A stretch of DNA of 64,000 nucleotides from Austropuccinia psidii (lineage: Eukaryota > Basidiomycota > Pucciniomycetes > Pucciniales > Sphaerophragmiaceae). This document shows, one piece after another, positions 37,032-48,385 of the stretch. The stretch is taken from assembly GCA_023105745.1 (NCBI GenBank), contig JALGQZ010000004.1, forward strand, positions 12,736,451 to 12,800,450. Reading direction: 5' to 3'. Both the position numbers and the translations under genes were made by a program. The notes under the pieces are model-generated. The model was not told where the DNA came from, made no database searches, and saw nothing but the letters and a program-made list of their open reading frames with translations. Within the stretch, counting starts at the first letter, position 1. The number at the start of each line of letters is the position of its first letter.

Positions 37032-37789
37032 TTAAATTAATTGACTCATATTTGATTCTTCTTTTCATTCATTTATATTCATTTTTCTCATTCATCAAAT
37101 TATGATTCTTTCATGACTTTATGATCCTTAATGATTATGATTTTTTCACTCTTATCAAACTTTCTTCTCATTCATTTAATTCATATGAAAATTGATTCCT
37201 TCTTCTTTCTTAATCATTGCTGACCATTTCATCACTTCATTTTATTTTTTATCAAATCAAATTTTTTCTGTGTTCCTATTCAGGTCATATTCAGGAATAA
37301 TTGATTGGTTTATCTGATTGGATTATTCATTGGGATTCATTGGTTTATTGATTCAGTGGTTCAGGATTCTTATTTGGATTATTGATTGACTTTTGAACTC
37401 TCAAGACATTGATTGATCCTCAAGAATTGATTTTGATTTATTGATTGATTTTGACTCATCAAGATATTTGAATTGATTTCTGAAGATTTTGAATTGATTG
37501 ATTGATTCCTCAAGACCTTGATTTCATATTGAAGACACTGAATTGTTGATTGATTGATTATTGATTGAATATTTATTGATTGTTGATTTACTAAATATTA
37601 TTGATATTTAATTTGATTTATTGTTGATTATTGATTTGAATTGATTGATTGTTTATTGAAGTTGATTTCACCTCAAGAATTGAATTGATTCCTCAAGACT
37701 CATCAAGATTTTTATTGTGATTGATTTGGCCAAGTTTTGATTTCTGTTCTCAATAAAATCAAGTTTGTTTTATATAACTTCTGTTCATA
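37032..37789 (+). repeat. Leader with dense TTGATT/ATTGA simple repeats
   Basis: No gene. 37290-37760 is dominated by degenerate GATTGATT, TTATTGATTG and CTCAAGA motifs, giving a low-complexity leader between 5' LTR and gag. I could not assign a primer binding site. Confidence 0.7.
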
Positions 37790-39091
37790 ATGCCAGTTCA
37801 GCATAGTCCCCAGAAAATTCCAGATGTTCTCAATCCTACAGCAAGGGCTCCTCTCAACCGCACACCAACAGTTCATCAACTGAGTGCAAACTTGGACAGA
37901 GGACCACCAATGGAAGGAGCAGCACCCTCAAGAAGAGGTGGAATAAAATATAGAAGATCAAGATCCTTTTCTGGACTTTTGGGTGGCTACCCTGGCATGT
38001 CTGAAGGTGCAAGAGCAAGATTAGGGGACGTTGAAGATGAAGAGGGGGAAGAGTCTGTGGAAGAGGAAGATTCTGGGGAGACTGAAGTGGCAGATGCCTT
38101 GGAAAATGCTCCAGAGGTGCCTCAGGGTTCTAATCTAGCCCTTTCTAGTCAACCTCTTGTCTCTCAAACTGATCAAAGTCTCCTCAAGATGATGGAGCAG
38201 ATGACTCAATTCATGGGACAACTCACTCAAGCAGTTGCCCCCAGGGACAATTCCAAAGCCCCTGCTTTCAAGACTCCATCCATGAAAGCACCTGATTCTT
38301 TTGATGGCACTCAAGCTCATAAATTGAGAGGATTTATCCAATCCTGTCAATTAATCTTTCATAATGATCCAGAAAATTTCTTCTCTGAAAGGAAGAAAGC
38401 TCTTTACTCAACTTCTTTTCTCACTGGTAGTGCTGGAAAGTGGATTGAACCCTATCTCTCAAATATTTCCAATGAAGACCCTTCTTATCTCCTCAATAAT
38501 TGGCCATTATTTGAATCTCCATTATTCACTCTGTTTGGTGATCCCAACGAAGTCAGGAAAGCTGAACAAGAGTTGGACAATTTGAGGATGAGGGAAAGTA
38601 GTCATGTATCCTTGTACATTGCTGATTTCAGAAGCTTAATGTCAAGAATTGGAGATTGGGGAGAAAGAGCTTATATCCATGTTTACAGAAGAGGATTGGC
38701 ATCAAGATTATTGGATCAGTTGGCTTCTCACCCTGGAACTTCTGATACTCTTCAAGAACTGATGGATGTCACTTTAGAATTAGACACAAGATATCATGAG
38801 AGGCAAAAAGAAAAGGGTGGCAATCAAGAGAAGAAGCCCCCTGTCAATGGATCCAATCAATCTAGGCCTCCTCAAAACTCATCTTCAAAGAGGCCTCACC
38901 AGAAGAAGAATAAGAAGGGCAAGCAGTTTCAATCTTCAAAGGAAAAGCCTCATGCTGCTCTCCTCAATAAGGACAATAAATTAATTGGTTCTGAAAAGGA
39001 GAGGAGGATTAAAGAGGGGTTGTGTACTTATTGTGGTGGAAAGCACCCAATTGAAAAATGCTTCAAGAGACCTCAGAACAAGCCTGGGTAA
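37790..39091 (+). CDS. gag: Gag, Ty3/gypsy family D (intact)
   Basis: 433 residues, uninterrupted. The N-terminal third is proline/serine-rich, then acidic (DVEDEEGEESVEEEDSGETE near 85-105). A predicted helix QSLLKMMEQMTQFMGQLTQ follows, then the capsid-like retrotrans_gag region from about 165 to 330 (KLRGFIQSCQLIFHNDP, YATSFLTG-like YSTSFLTGSAGKWIEPYLS, LASHPGTSDTLQELMDVTL). A lysine-rich linker comes next, and a zinc knuckle CTYCGGKHPIEKC near the end is CX2CX3HX4C, one residue shorter than the usual CX2CX4HX4C. Gag forms the particle that packages the RNA. The pol frame follows in another frame, so frameshift or re-initiation may be used. Confidence 0.92.
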   Translation: MPVQHSPQKIPDVLNPTARAPLNRTPTVHQLSANLDRGPPMEGAAPSRRGGIKYRRSRSFSGLLGGYPGMSEGARARLGDVEDEEGEESVEEEDSGETEVADALENAPEVPQGSNLALSSQPLVSQTDQSLLKMMEQMTQFMGQLTQAVAPRDNSKAPAFKTPSMKAPDSFDGTQAHKLRGFIQSCQLIFHNDPENFFSERKKALYSTSFLTGSAGKWIEPYLSNISNEDPSYLLNNWPLFESPLFTLFGDPNEVRKAEQELDNLRMRESSHVSLYIADFRSLMSRIGDWGERAYIHVYRRGLASRLLDQLASHPGTSDTLQELMDVTLELDTRYHERQKEKGGNQEKKPPVNGSNQSRPPQNSSSKRPHQKKNKKGKQFQSSKEKPHAALLNKDNKLIGSEKERRIKEGLCTYCGGKHPIEKCFKRPQNKPG

Positions 39092-39243
39092 TCATCAAGA
39101 GGCTTCCCTAGCAAGCAGGGAAAAGCCTGAGTGGGAATCATGATGTGTTCAATGGTTCTCACTTATTTCCTTCAAGAGCACAATTGTGCACTCTGAATAC
39201 TAGTGTCAAGAAATCTTTAAAGTTTCTTATTTTCTCTTCTGTC

Positions 39244-42200
39244 TCTGATATTTTTATAGTATTCTCATTGATTATGGTGCTACAAACTCTTTTATTGCAA
39301 AGAATTTTGTTCTCAAGTACTCATTGACTCTGTCAGAGCTCCCTGAAAATATTCCTCTTTTCATCCTGGATTCTAATGAATCCCCTGCCTTGTTCATCAC
39401 CCATTATACCAAGTGGGTAGTTGACTTGCCTTCCTTCCCAATCTTTGAATGGGACTTCCTTATCATAGATTCACCCAAGGGAGAAGACCTGATATTGGGC
39501 TATGATCTCCTTTACCATTTTAATCCCATTATTGATTGGAAAAATGGATTGATCACCTATGATTCTAGTCATAAGGATTCTAGTGGTATTATTCCTCCTA
39601 CTAGTAATGACTTTGCCACTGCTGTCAACAGTGTTGCTCTGGTTGGTGAACTTAAGACACTTTCCCTTCCTTCTTCTGTCCATATCCCTTCCAACATTCC
39701 CTCTCAGTCATTGCTTCCATTAAGAGATGAAGTCTTCAAAGAGATAAAGGATGTTGGAGAAGATGTTGCCATATCTTCACTTCATCTCTTTCAAGGGGAT
39801 ATGGACCTTCCTCCTTTATCTTTTCATGCCTCCCTGGAGGAGCAGTGGGATGAAGAGGAAGAGCCAGAAGAAATTGAAACTGTGTTGAAGGTAGTCCCTC
39901 CTTCTTATCACCAATATTTGGATGTATTCTCCAAGGTGAAAGCAGGGAAACTTCCTCCACACCATATTGAATTGGAGGGTCTTCTACCTCCAATTGGTGT
40001 TATCTACTCCTTATCAAATCAAGAGTCAGAAAAACTACGGGTGTACATTTCAGAGAATGTAGAGAAAGGTTTCATAATACCAAGCTCCTCTTCAACAGGA
40101 GCACCTGTCCTTTTTGTTAAGAAAAAGGATGGCGGTCTTCGTTTGTGTGTTGACTACTGCAAACTCAATGCTGTTACTAGGAAGAACAGGTATCCTGTTC
40201 CTCCTATGAACCAGCTTCTTACCATATTTAACGGCTCCACTATCTTCTCCAAGATAGACTTGCATGGTGCATATAACCTTCTGAGAATCAAAGAGGGGGA
40301 TGAGCACTTAACTGCCTTTAGAACCAAATATGGTAGTTATGAGTATTTGGTCATGCCATTTGGTTTGACCAATGCTCCTGCTTCTTTCCAGAATCTAGTA
40401 AATGATATCTTTGCAGATTTCTTGGATGTGTTTGTTGTGGTCTATTTAGATGATATCATGGTCTTTTCCAGTTCTGAGGAGGAACATGTCAAACATGTGG
40501 CCTCTGTCCTCCAAAGACTGAGGGACAATAATTTGTTTGCCAAAGCCTCCAAGTGTGTATTCCATGCCTCAAGTGTGGAATACTTGGGCTATTTTGTTTC
40601 AAGTGATGGCCTCAAGATGGATTCTTAAAAAGTTAAGCAAATCCTTAATTGGCCTCAGCCCAAAAACATCAAGGCCCTTCAATCTTTTCTTGGCTTTGCC
40701 AATTTTTATTGTTGTTTCATAAAAAATTATTCTAAAAAAATCACTTCTCTCACTTCTCTTCTCAAGAAAGATACTCCCTTCATCTTCAATGAGGAAGCTC
40801 TTAGCCAGTTTCACTTACTCAAAGAAGCTTTCACTACTGCTCCTATCTTGTCTCATTTCAATCCTTCTCTACCTACTATAGTAGAGACTGATGCTTCTGA
40901 TTATGCCTTGGGTGCTGTACTGAGTCAGGTAAATGACTCAGGAAAGCATCCCATTGCATTTGATAGTTGCAAGCTCCTCCCAGCTGAACTCAACTATGAG
41001 ATCCATGACAAGGAACTCTTTGGCATAGTTTGGGCTCTCAAGCGCTGGAGAGCATTTCTTCTCTCTCTTTCCAATTCTTTTGAGGTCTTGACAGACCACT
41101 CTTCCTTGCCTTATTTTATGTCTTCCAAATTTCTTACTTGTTGTCAGGCCCGTTGGGCTGAATTTCTTTCAGAATTTCACTTCACTATCACTTACCGCCC
41201 AGGCAGGCTGGCAACTTTACCAGATGCCTTGTCACCTCGGGACAACGTGTACCCAGAGAGGAGGGTGGACTTCATCAGCAAGAATCCTCAGAATTTTCAT
41301 CAAGTAATCAAGCAAGATGGACTTCAGGAGTCAAGATTCTTTTCAATCAAAGTGGAAGTATTTTCAGATTTAGTTGACAAGATTCAAAAAGAAGTATGGC
41401 AAAACAAAGACTATAAAGAAATACTCAAGCATCTAGCAAGAGGTGAATCAATTCCAGATTATTCTCTTGAACCTCAAGCCAAGTTGTTATTATTCAAAGA
41501 TAGAGTGGTAATCCCAAGCAATGAAGAACTTCAACTAAATATTCTTCAAAAGCATCATGACTCACCTTTGGCTGGCCACCCCGGCCAAGAGAAGACCCTC
41601 AAGCGTATCAAGAAGGATTTTTATTGGGCTGGCATGAATCAATTCATCAAGGACTATGTGTCCTCATGTCAGCAATGTTCAAGAAACAAGAACATTCATC
41701 ACAAGAAGTTTGGACTACTCAAGCCTCTTCAAATTCCATCTGGTCCTTGGAATTCCTTATCAATGGACTTTATCACTCAATTGCCCTTGTCAAACAACTT
41801 TGATTCAATTCTAGTAGTTGTGGACAGGTTTTCAAAAATGGCAATCTTCATTCCAGCTTATGGAACAATCACTGCTCTGGATTTAGCTCAAATCTTCATT
41901 AGTCATGTATTTTCCAAGCATGGCCTTCCAGTCAGTATTGTCAGTGATAGAGGATCCTTATTTGTTTCATCATTCTGGACTCAATTATTTCAGCAGCTCA
42001 AGATATCAAGAGATCTTTCAACTGCTTTTCATCCTGAAACAGATGGACAGACAGAGAGGGTAAATCAGATTCTAGAACAGTATCTTCGGATGTATGTCAG
42101 TTACCATCAAGATGACTGGCACACCTGGCTCCCTCTGGCTGAATTTGCCTATAATAATGCAGAACATTCATCAACAAAGCAATCACCTTCTTTCACCATT

Positions 42201-42788
42201 TATGGAAGAAATCCCAGCTTTGACTCAATCCATATTTCTCAAGATTCACCTGCTGGAAAGTTATCAACAAAACTCCAATCAGTACAGCAAGTTGTCAAAG
42301 AAGAATTAGAGTCAGCAATAAGGAGATTCAAGAAGTATGCAGATAGAAATAGAGCAATTCCACCTGATTTTCAACCTGGGGACAAAGTATGGCTAGCTTC
42401 CAAGAACATCAAGAAAACAAGACCCATCAAGAAATTATCAGAAAGATGGTTGGGACCTTTTGAAGTTCTGAAGAAGATTGGCAGCCATGCATATCACATC
42501 AAGTTGCCTCAGCAATGGAAGTCAGTTCACCCTGTATTTCATGTGTCCTTATTAGAACCAGTGAAGCATTCAACTATCCCAAATCATCATCAATTGCCAC
42601 CACCACCAGTCTTAGTGGAGGAGAGAGAAGAATGGGAAGTGGCTGAGGTTCTGGACTCAAACCTCAAGAGAGGTAATTTATGGTATCGTGTAGAGTGGAA
42701 AGGATTCAGTGAAGACCCAGAAAGATCCACTTGGGAACCAGCTTCCAACCTTACCAGCTCACCAGACCTTGTCAAGGATTTCCATTAA
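39244..42788 (+). pseudogene. pol: Pol of family D: protease, RT, RNase H, integrase, chromodomain
   Basis: One frame runs from about 39249 to 42788, broken only by a TAA at 40626-40628; just upstream the frame is shifted near 39250. The protease active site reads LIDYGATNSFIAKNF, with DSG changed to DYG. RT has the fingers FVKKKDGGLRLCVDY, MPFGLTNAPASFQ and the catalytic YLDD (40443-40454). RNase H shows TDASDYALGAVLSQ, EIHDKELFGIVWAL and TDHSSL. Integrase has the HHCC region HHDSPLAGHPGQ...CQQC and DDE residues in SMDFITQL, VSDRGSLF and HPETDGQTERVNQ. A chromodomain ends the protein (WEVAEVLDSN...YRVEWKGFSEDPERSTWEP). With one nonsense codon, a shifted start and an altered protease triad it is probably inactive, yet very well preserved compared with family B. 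Confidence 0.92.
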
Positions 42789-43589
42789 TTGTATCCAGAC
42801 AAGGATGGTCCATATACCTCAAGAGTTTGATTTTATGGTGCTTGGTGGGGAGAAGAAGTTATGAAAGGAAGTTCCTCTCCTGGCATGCACCTTTAAGGGG
42901 GTATTATACCCATATGTTGTTGTAAGCATCACCTCGTCCACTTTGTGAGAACTTGTCAATTCTTTGGACAGGTTCAGGAAGCATGCAACATCATGACCCT
43001 CCATTTGGACCTTATCAAGATATGGCCAAATGCTTCTTTCTTTCCTTTTTCTTTTCTTTGATTTATTATTTCATTTATGCCAATCATCATAATTCAAGAC
43101 ATTCATTACTTCAAGTCATTTACGGCAATTCATTTCACAAGTAATTCATGGCAATTCATTTCAGAAGTCATTTATGGCAATTTATTTCAGTTTTATGGTG
43201 CTTGGTGGGGAGTGGGAGTTATGAAAGTAAGTTCCATCTCCTGGTATGCATCCATGAGGGTTCTACTTCTTTTAAAACATTACCTTGGCCACTATGGGAC
43301 CATCAAATGCTTGGGTTTCATCTTTTTGACATTTCTTGGCCAAAATCAAGCAACTCACCACAAGAAGGACAAACCATCAGGAGTTTCTTTATTGCTGTTT
43401 TCTTTACTCTCTTTTTCTCTCATTTTCTTTCTTTTCTTTACTTGTATAATCTTGTCTTCTTTTTATTTCTTTAAAGCAGCAGCATCCCCTCCCAAATCAT
43501 GTATTGGGAGGTTCCATTATTTTTCCATTTTTTAGTAGTTATAAGAGTGGGGATAGAAGTCAAACCAAACACAAACAAGGATAAGGAAA
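42789..43589 (+). repeat. 3' non-coding region with direct and tandem repeats
   Basis: A 75-bp segment beginning TTTTATGGTGCTTGGTGGGG occurs at about 42832-42905 and again at about 43192-43265. Between them a 26-bp unit (AAGTCATTTATGGCAATTCA plus six more bases) is repeated three times at 43113-43190. The rest is pyrimidine-rich. No gene. Confidence 0.75.
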
Positions 43590-44725
43590 CTAGTTATCTC
43601 TACCTAAGTCATCAAAAGTTCTCTGAAAATCATTTATCAACTCATCTTCATACCAGGCAAATTTTTCAGCCATCTCTTCAGAAGCAGTACCTGGAATAGT
43701 CCTGTCATTGGCATACATAATCACCTCTCTGCTATTTCTATCAACCCTCCTGAATAATCTGGCCACAGCATCTTGGTTTTCACTAGCCGCATTGGGATCT
43801 TCTCTGGTAACCCGGATAGGCCAACGTTCTCTTCTTTGAAAAACTTGAGTGGCAGGAAACGGCAAAGGGGACAATCCATCTCTTCTTCTTCTGGAGCTGG
43901 CCATAGGTTGGAGTTGACGGGAGGTGGCTATGGGTGAGTTCCTGGATTTCTGAACTGGTGATGGTCTTACTTCTGGGTTCAAGGCAGGCCTGGCATGGGA
44001 AGTACTGGGTGAAGGAGGAGGAATGGTAGTAGGAATAGAAGCAAGAATTGGCTGAAATGTTCTTGGAGTGCTGGGGATAATTTGGGTTTGGAATCTGTTG
44101 TTGGCAAGAGGTTGAGTAGAGGAATTGCTGGATGGATGGCCAATTGAATGAGGAACAATTTGAACTTCTTCACCATCCAACTCATCACTTCCTTCAGCAT
44201 CCGGATCAGTGGGGGAATCTTCAATCCTTCTTGTTCTTTTCACTACTTTCACAACACCTTCAGTATTGGTCCTTGAGATTGGGACCTCTGAGCTGGAAAA
44301 TATGGGCCTACCACCAACTGGAATTGGCCCTCCAACAATAGTCCACCTTGCCACATGCCTCTGCCTGGAACCAGTCACTACATCAAAATATCAGTATCAA
44401 TTCAATCAATATATACAAATAACTCACATTGAGAAAATCCTGAAGTTGCATCAGGAGTAGGTTCCTCAGGAATGGGGAATTCCTGCCCAAAAGGCCCATC
44501 CTTTCTACTCCATAAATGCCTCCTGACATTGGAAGAAGTCACCCTGGTACGACGACATGGTTTCTTTCCAATGAAACAAAAATGGCATTTTGACAATAGT
44601 GGATTGTAATGTTGAAAGCAATCCTTACCCTTGGCCAAACAATCATTACAGGCAGGATCAAGAACTTCAACTGCCCTGAATCCATCATAGGTTTGGGAGG
44701 GATCAAAATGACCAGAAGACGCCAT
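43590..44725 (-). CDS. Antisense retrotransposon gene with Zn2Cys6-like cysteine cluster
   Basis: Two exons (44428-44725 and 43590-44377) with a 50-nt GTGAGT...TGTAG intron give 361 residues. Residues 26-57 hold C-X2-C-X6-C-X10-C-X2-C-X6-C, exactly the spacing of the fungal Zn2Cys6 binuclear cluster, although the basic residues between C2 and C3 are only LAKGKD. A Ser/Pro/Thr-rich middle (about 100-260) follows, then a conserved-looking C-terminus with AVARLFRRVDRNSREVIMYA and EEMAEKFAWYEDELINDFQ. It lies between pol and the 3' LTR on the opposite strand. It is intact, while pol is broken. I remember close relatives as abundant uncharacterised rust proteins. Function is unknown; a DNA-binding regulator or an antisense-expressed accessory protein are possibilities. 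Confidence 0.85.
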
Positions 44726-45350
44726 GGAAGGGGAAGATAATTGACTGAAGATGCCAGAACCACAAAGAGCAGATGGTGGCAGTACAGAAGGAGAAGATTA
44801 AGTGAGTTCAGTCAGTTTGGAGCTCATAACTGAAGAATTTGCAAGCAGAAGATTCAAGACGTCAGAATCAGTCCACTCCATATCAAGAAATTTGACCTCA
44901 AGGAAATGGGGGCCATAACTCAATTATGCCCCCCCTCAGAGCCTCTAAGGTGAGGATTCATACCCCTTTGGGGCTGAATTCATCACCCAGGGCCTCCCCT
45001 GCAACTTTGGGGAGGCCAGGATCTTAATGGTCCTGGACCCCATCAATGGGTCCAGGCCATATATGGTGAAGTTTTGGGTTTGGGCCAATTTTTGGCCCCT
45101 TGGTCACCTTGGGTCCCCAGCAAAATTGGGCCCAGGGGGCCTCCAATAGCCCCCACGGCCCACGGACTGCGGCGTACAGCCCACGGACCGTAGGACCCCA
45201 AAGACTCAAAAATGGCCAAAATGGCGATATATCATCAAGACACCAAAAACCACCATCAAACCCAAAAAGGCCCAAAATGCCAGAAAATCAAAATTTTGCA
45301 AGATCCATCATGGAAGAGGCCACAGCCCAAAGACATTATGGAGGGCTGTT
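44726..45350. other. Upstream region of the antisense gene
   Basis: Presumed promoter side of the minus-strand gene. It becomes GC-richer at 44920-45220, with the repeated motif GCCCACGGAC (about 45158 and 45179). An open frame exists on each strand (45024-45275 minus, 45100-45417 plus), but neither has recognisable features. Confidence 0.5.
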
Positions 45351-47185
45351 TGTAAGGTGTGGATATGAAACTTTGATTAAAAATCAAGTACTTTTCCTGT
45401 CCTCAAAATTTGTATAAGGTAAAATTCAGTTAAAAATAGTATGAAATATTATTTTTAAGAGAAAACACACCAAATTTATTGTTTATAACTTTATTAGTAT
45501 AAAACAATAATATTATAAAAAATTATTGTTTTACCAACAATAAAAATTTATCCAAAAAATACTCTACAAGAGATATTTTAAGGCTACAAAAGAAATTTCT
45601 TCAAGAGCAATTTCAATTGGAATTAATTGAGCAAAGAACTGCAAGAAATTAATTAAAGAACAAAGTCTTTAAAAAGAATATTAAAGAGAAAACACACCCA
45701 AAAGTGACCAGAGTGAATTTGGAAACAAAGTGACAAAGTTTACAGTGATGAAAGATGCTTTAATTCACTTTTGGGGTGGTTCAGGGGTAAAAATGATTAT
45801 AAGAGTTACAAACAATGATTATAATGATTTTTTAACGTGGTTAAATGGATTAAAATGATTTAAAAATGGTGGTTGGAATCTTTGATTGATTGGTTTAACA
45901 GTGTTTAAACTAATTAATAAAAGGAAAAGATTCTAACATGAAGAGAAAAGTGGGGCAAAGAAGACATTCTTTTATAGCCATCAATTCTCTTACTCCAAAA
46001 GTAAATTTTACTCTTGTCAGTCGTGAAAAACAGTCTGACAACAGAAAAGCCAATTATGGCATCATTGAACCCTGGTTTAGACCAAAAAGGGCTGGTTTAA
46101 GCCATTTTTAGCCATTTTTAGCCATTTTAGACCCTTAAATCAGCCATTACTATAGCAATACCAGGCCTAGAGCCTTCAAAACACGTCAGAATGTGTGTCA
46201 GAGGCGTAGAAACCAGTTAAAACTGTTTTTATTATGATTGTTTTATCTTAAGGGTAGTTTTGCCCTCTTGGCAACAGCTAAAACTACCCCAGTTGGTATC
46301 AAAACCTCATCATCAATTGAGTCCACAGACCCTGTGACTCAATTCCAGGCCAAAAGTGATGAACGTTTGCGTGAATTTTGACATCCCACGCCTGTCAGAA
46401 AGGATTTTGGGGGTCTAGCTCCCCCTTAGAGCTGGAGTTCCTTTTCCCCCCCAAATTTAATCTTTCCAATTTATTTTTCTTTTAATTCCTCATCATGTAT
46501 TATACTTATAATTTACATATGTAATTCAATTGTACAGTACAACACAGTAATAATTGACACCTCATATGTAAATCAAAGTTCACTTATGTAATACATGCGC
46601 ACATTTTGACATTTCAATTGAATTCAATTGAAAATACTTCAATTCCTCATAACTTCTAAACTAAACACAACACCTCAATTTTAACACAAAAATTGATGGT
46701 TAACACCACATGTGGTGTGAATTAAATTAAGGTTTTGAGGATTTTCAACTTTTGTATTGAAAATACTAAAAACTTAATTTAAGCTTATTTAGAGTTGAGT
46801 TACAAGAATTTCACTCAGAGGTGACCCCACCTGATTTTTTATGAGGAATCCAATGGTGAAATAATTTTTATGTATTTATTTATTGAATAAAAAGTTATAA
46901 TAATTTTTATTTAACTTTTTTCCAAATTTATTTATTTCTTCACAGTTTTGTTAAAATTTCATTTTTACTTAATTTTTTCAAGTATAAATGTAATTTTATA
47001 CTTATAAAATTTAATGTTTTTTTTTATTTTTAAATTGTAATTAATTTTTTATTTCTAATATAATTTTATATTTATATTTTGATTTTTATTTTAATAATAT
47101 AAATAAATTTATTTTATTTATATTAATATGTTATTTTTTATATTTGTGGTCTTTTGGGTATATGAAATTACCTCTAAGGCTCACA
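45351..47185 (-). mobile_element. Solo LTR of family B, minus strand
   Basis: On the plus strand it begins TGTAAGGTGTGGATATG and ends AAGGCTCACA; flanking CTGTT occurs at 45346-45350 and 47186-47190, a perfect 5-bp target duplication. It is 1835 bp, with no coding DNA. It matches 13455-15969 in reverse (TGAGGACAGGAAAAGTACTT, ACCAAAAAGGGCTGG, CAACAGC, TTGGTATCAAAACC, CACCACATGTGGTG). It is the cleanest copy in the window and defines the LTR ends. Confidence 0.92.
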
Positions 47186-47190
47186 CTGTT

Positions 47191-47619
47191 TGAGGAAATC
47201 TCCATGGACAATGGGGACAAGACCCCTTGGAGGAATTATTTCAAGATTTCATGTTGATTAAGCCTTTCCCAATGAGTACACTTCATATACTCATTGGGCA
47301 TCATTTTTTGAGCACAAGAGCTCAGTGGCCATCATTTTGGGATATATCCCAAGGCCATACTCCAAGGGCAAGATTGATTGAATCAGAAGGAAGAAAAAGC
47401 ATATTTCGAAGTGGAATACTTACTCAAAAACTTGAAAGAAGGGGGGAATCAATTTAATTTGACAGAGAAGAATTGAAGAAGGATTTTCAGGATAATGGTC
47501 AAGAGGAAAGAAATTTAAAAAGAATTTTTTTTGAAAAAATGTGGGGATATTGAGATGCCACTCAACAGTGGCAGGGTATTATGGTGTTCAGGAGCCCACC
47601 AGTTTCAAGAGGGGGATAC
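47191..47619 (+). other. 3' tail of family D with polypurine tract
   Basis: Continuation of element D after the solo LTR. An open frame at 47227-47457 has no recognised domain. The end CACCAGTTTCAAGAGGGGGA (47597-47616) is the polypurine tract immediately before TGTAACAACC. Confidence 0.6.
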
Positions 47620-47780
47620 TGTAACAACCACTCACCAGGGGTAAGGGTATCCATTCATACACCCACTCAAACACCTCAAATCAGCAGATCCAGCATTTGC
47701 AATCAGCATTCAGTTTCAGCAATCTTCATTCTGAAACATGCATACAGCTTGGTACATCAATACATCCTGTCAATACCTGT
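47620..47780 (+). repeat. Truncated 3' LTR, family D
   Basis: Identical to the first 161 bp of the 5' LTR except three substitutions, then abruptly unrelated at 47781 (CACCGGGGCG). The missing 600 bp may lie beyond the window if the DNA element inserted here. Confidence 0.85.
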
Positions 47781-47905
47781 CACCGGGGCGAATCTCGTGT
47801 CAATCGTCGGCGATTGACTTCACGTCAAGCAAACGTCAAGCAGGATAAAAGTCGAGCTCACGTCAAGCGAAAATCAAGCGAACGTCAAGCACACGTCACA
47901 CTCTG
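47781..47905 (+). repeat. Left terminus with subterminal ACGTCAAGC motifs
   Basis: ACGTCAAGC occurs at 47822-47830, 47833-47841, 47860-47868 and 47882-47890, with the variants AATCAAGC at 47872 and ACGTCACA at 47893. Four exact 9-mers in 70 bp is far above chance. A lone inverted copy is at 58865-58873. Confidence 0.7.
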
Positions 47906-48108
47906 GTCTTACACCAAATCCTGTGACATCCAATAATATTGGTTCCCCTGTGCCTTCAACTCAGATTCCTCACCACCTGATCATCCCACAACCGTCCGAT
48001 GATTGGTAAAAATTACACCAGACCCGCCTGTTTGCACACACACACATCAAAGATGTCCTTCAGCCAGTTTTGATGTAGGCGGGGGGTTTGACTTCACCAG
48101 GTCATCCA
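47906..48108. other. Spacer before the GT-rich array
   Basis: No gene or strong repeat; includes a short CACACACACATCA run near 48037. Confidence 0.4.
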
Positions 48109-48385
48109 TGAAGTGTGCGTGTGCGGGTGGGTGGGCGTGTGCATTGGCGTGTGCGGGTGCGGGTGGGTGGGCGTGTGCATTGGCGTGTGCGGGTGGGTTT
48201 GCGTGTGCATTGGCGTGTGCGGGTGGGTGGGCGTGTGCATTGGCGTGTGCGGGTGGGTTTGCGTGTGCATTGGCGTGTGCGGGTGGGTGGGCGTGTGCAT
48301 TGGCGTGTGCGGGTGGGTTTGCGTGTGCATTGGCGTGTGCGGGTGCGTGGGCGTGTGCATTGGCGCGTGCGGGTGCACATGCGGG
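48109..48385 (+). repeat. G-rich minisatellite, 30-bp unit with 60-bp higher order
   Basis: About nine copies of a 30-bp unit containing GTGTGCATTGGCGTGTGCGG followed alternately by GTGGGTGGGC or GTGGGTTTGC. The 60-bp dimer repeats almost without change at 48181, 48241 and 48301. Thirty is divisible by three, so several frames stay open on both strands, and none of these is a gene. Clusters of GGGTGGGTGGG could form G-quadruplexes. Confidence 0.93.

Larger units (their letters stand above)
36271..47780 (+). mobile_element. Ty3/gypsy LTR retrotransposon, family D, nearly full length
   Basis: Order: 5' LTR, leader with TTGA repeats, gag, pol (protease, RT, RNase H, integrase, chromodomain), non-coding region, antisense Zn2Cys6-like gene, a nested solo LTR of family B (45351-47185), a tail with polypurine tract, and the first 161 bp of the 3' LTR. 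The retained parts of the two LTRs differ at 3 of about 161 positions, so the insertion is recent by the standards of this window. The element starts inside the body edge of a minus-strand family D element. Its 3' LTR is cut where the CpG-rich DNA element begins. Confidence 0.85.

Noticed and set aside
35556..37105. Hydrophobic short open frames (35556-35801 minus, 36830-37105 plus)
   Set aside because: They are mirror shadows of the same LTR D sequence in opposite orientation.
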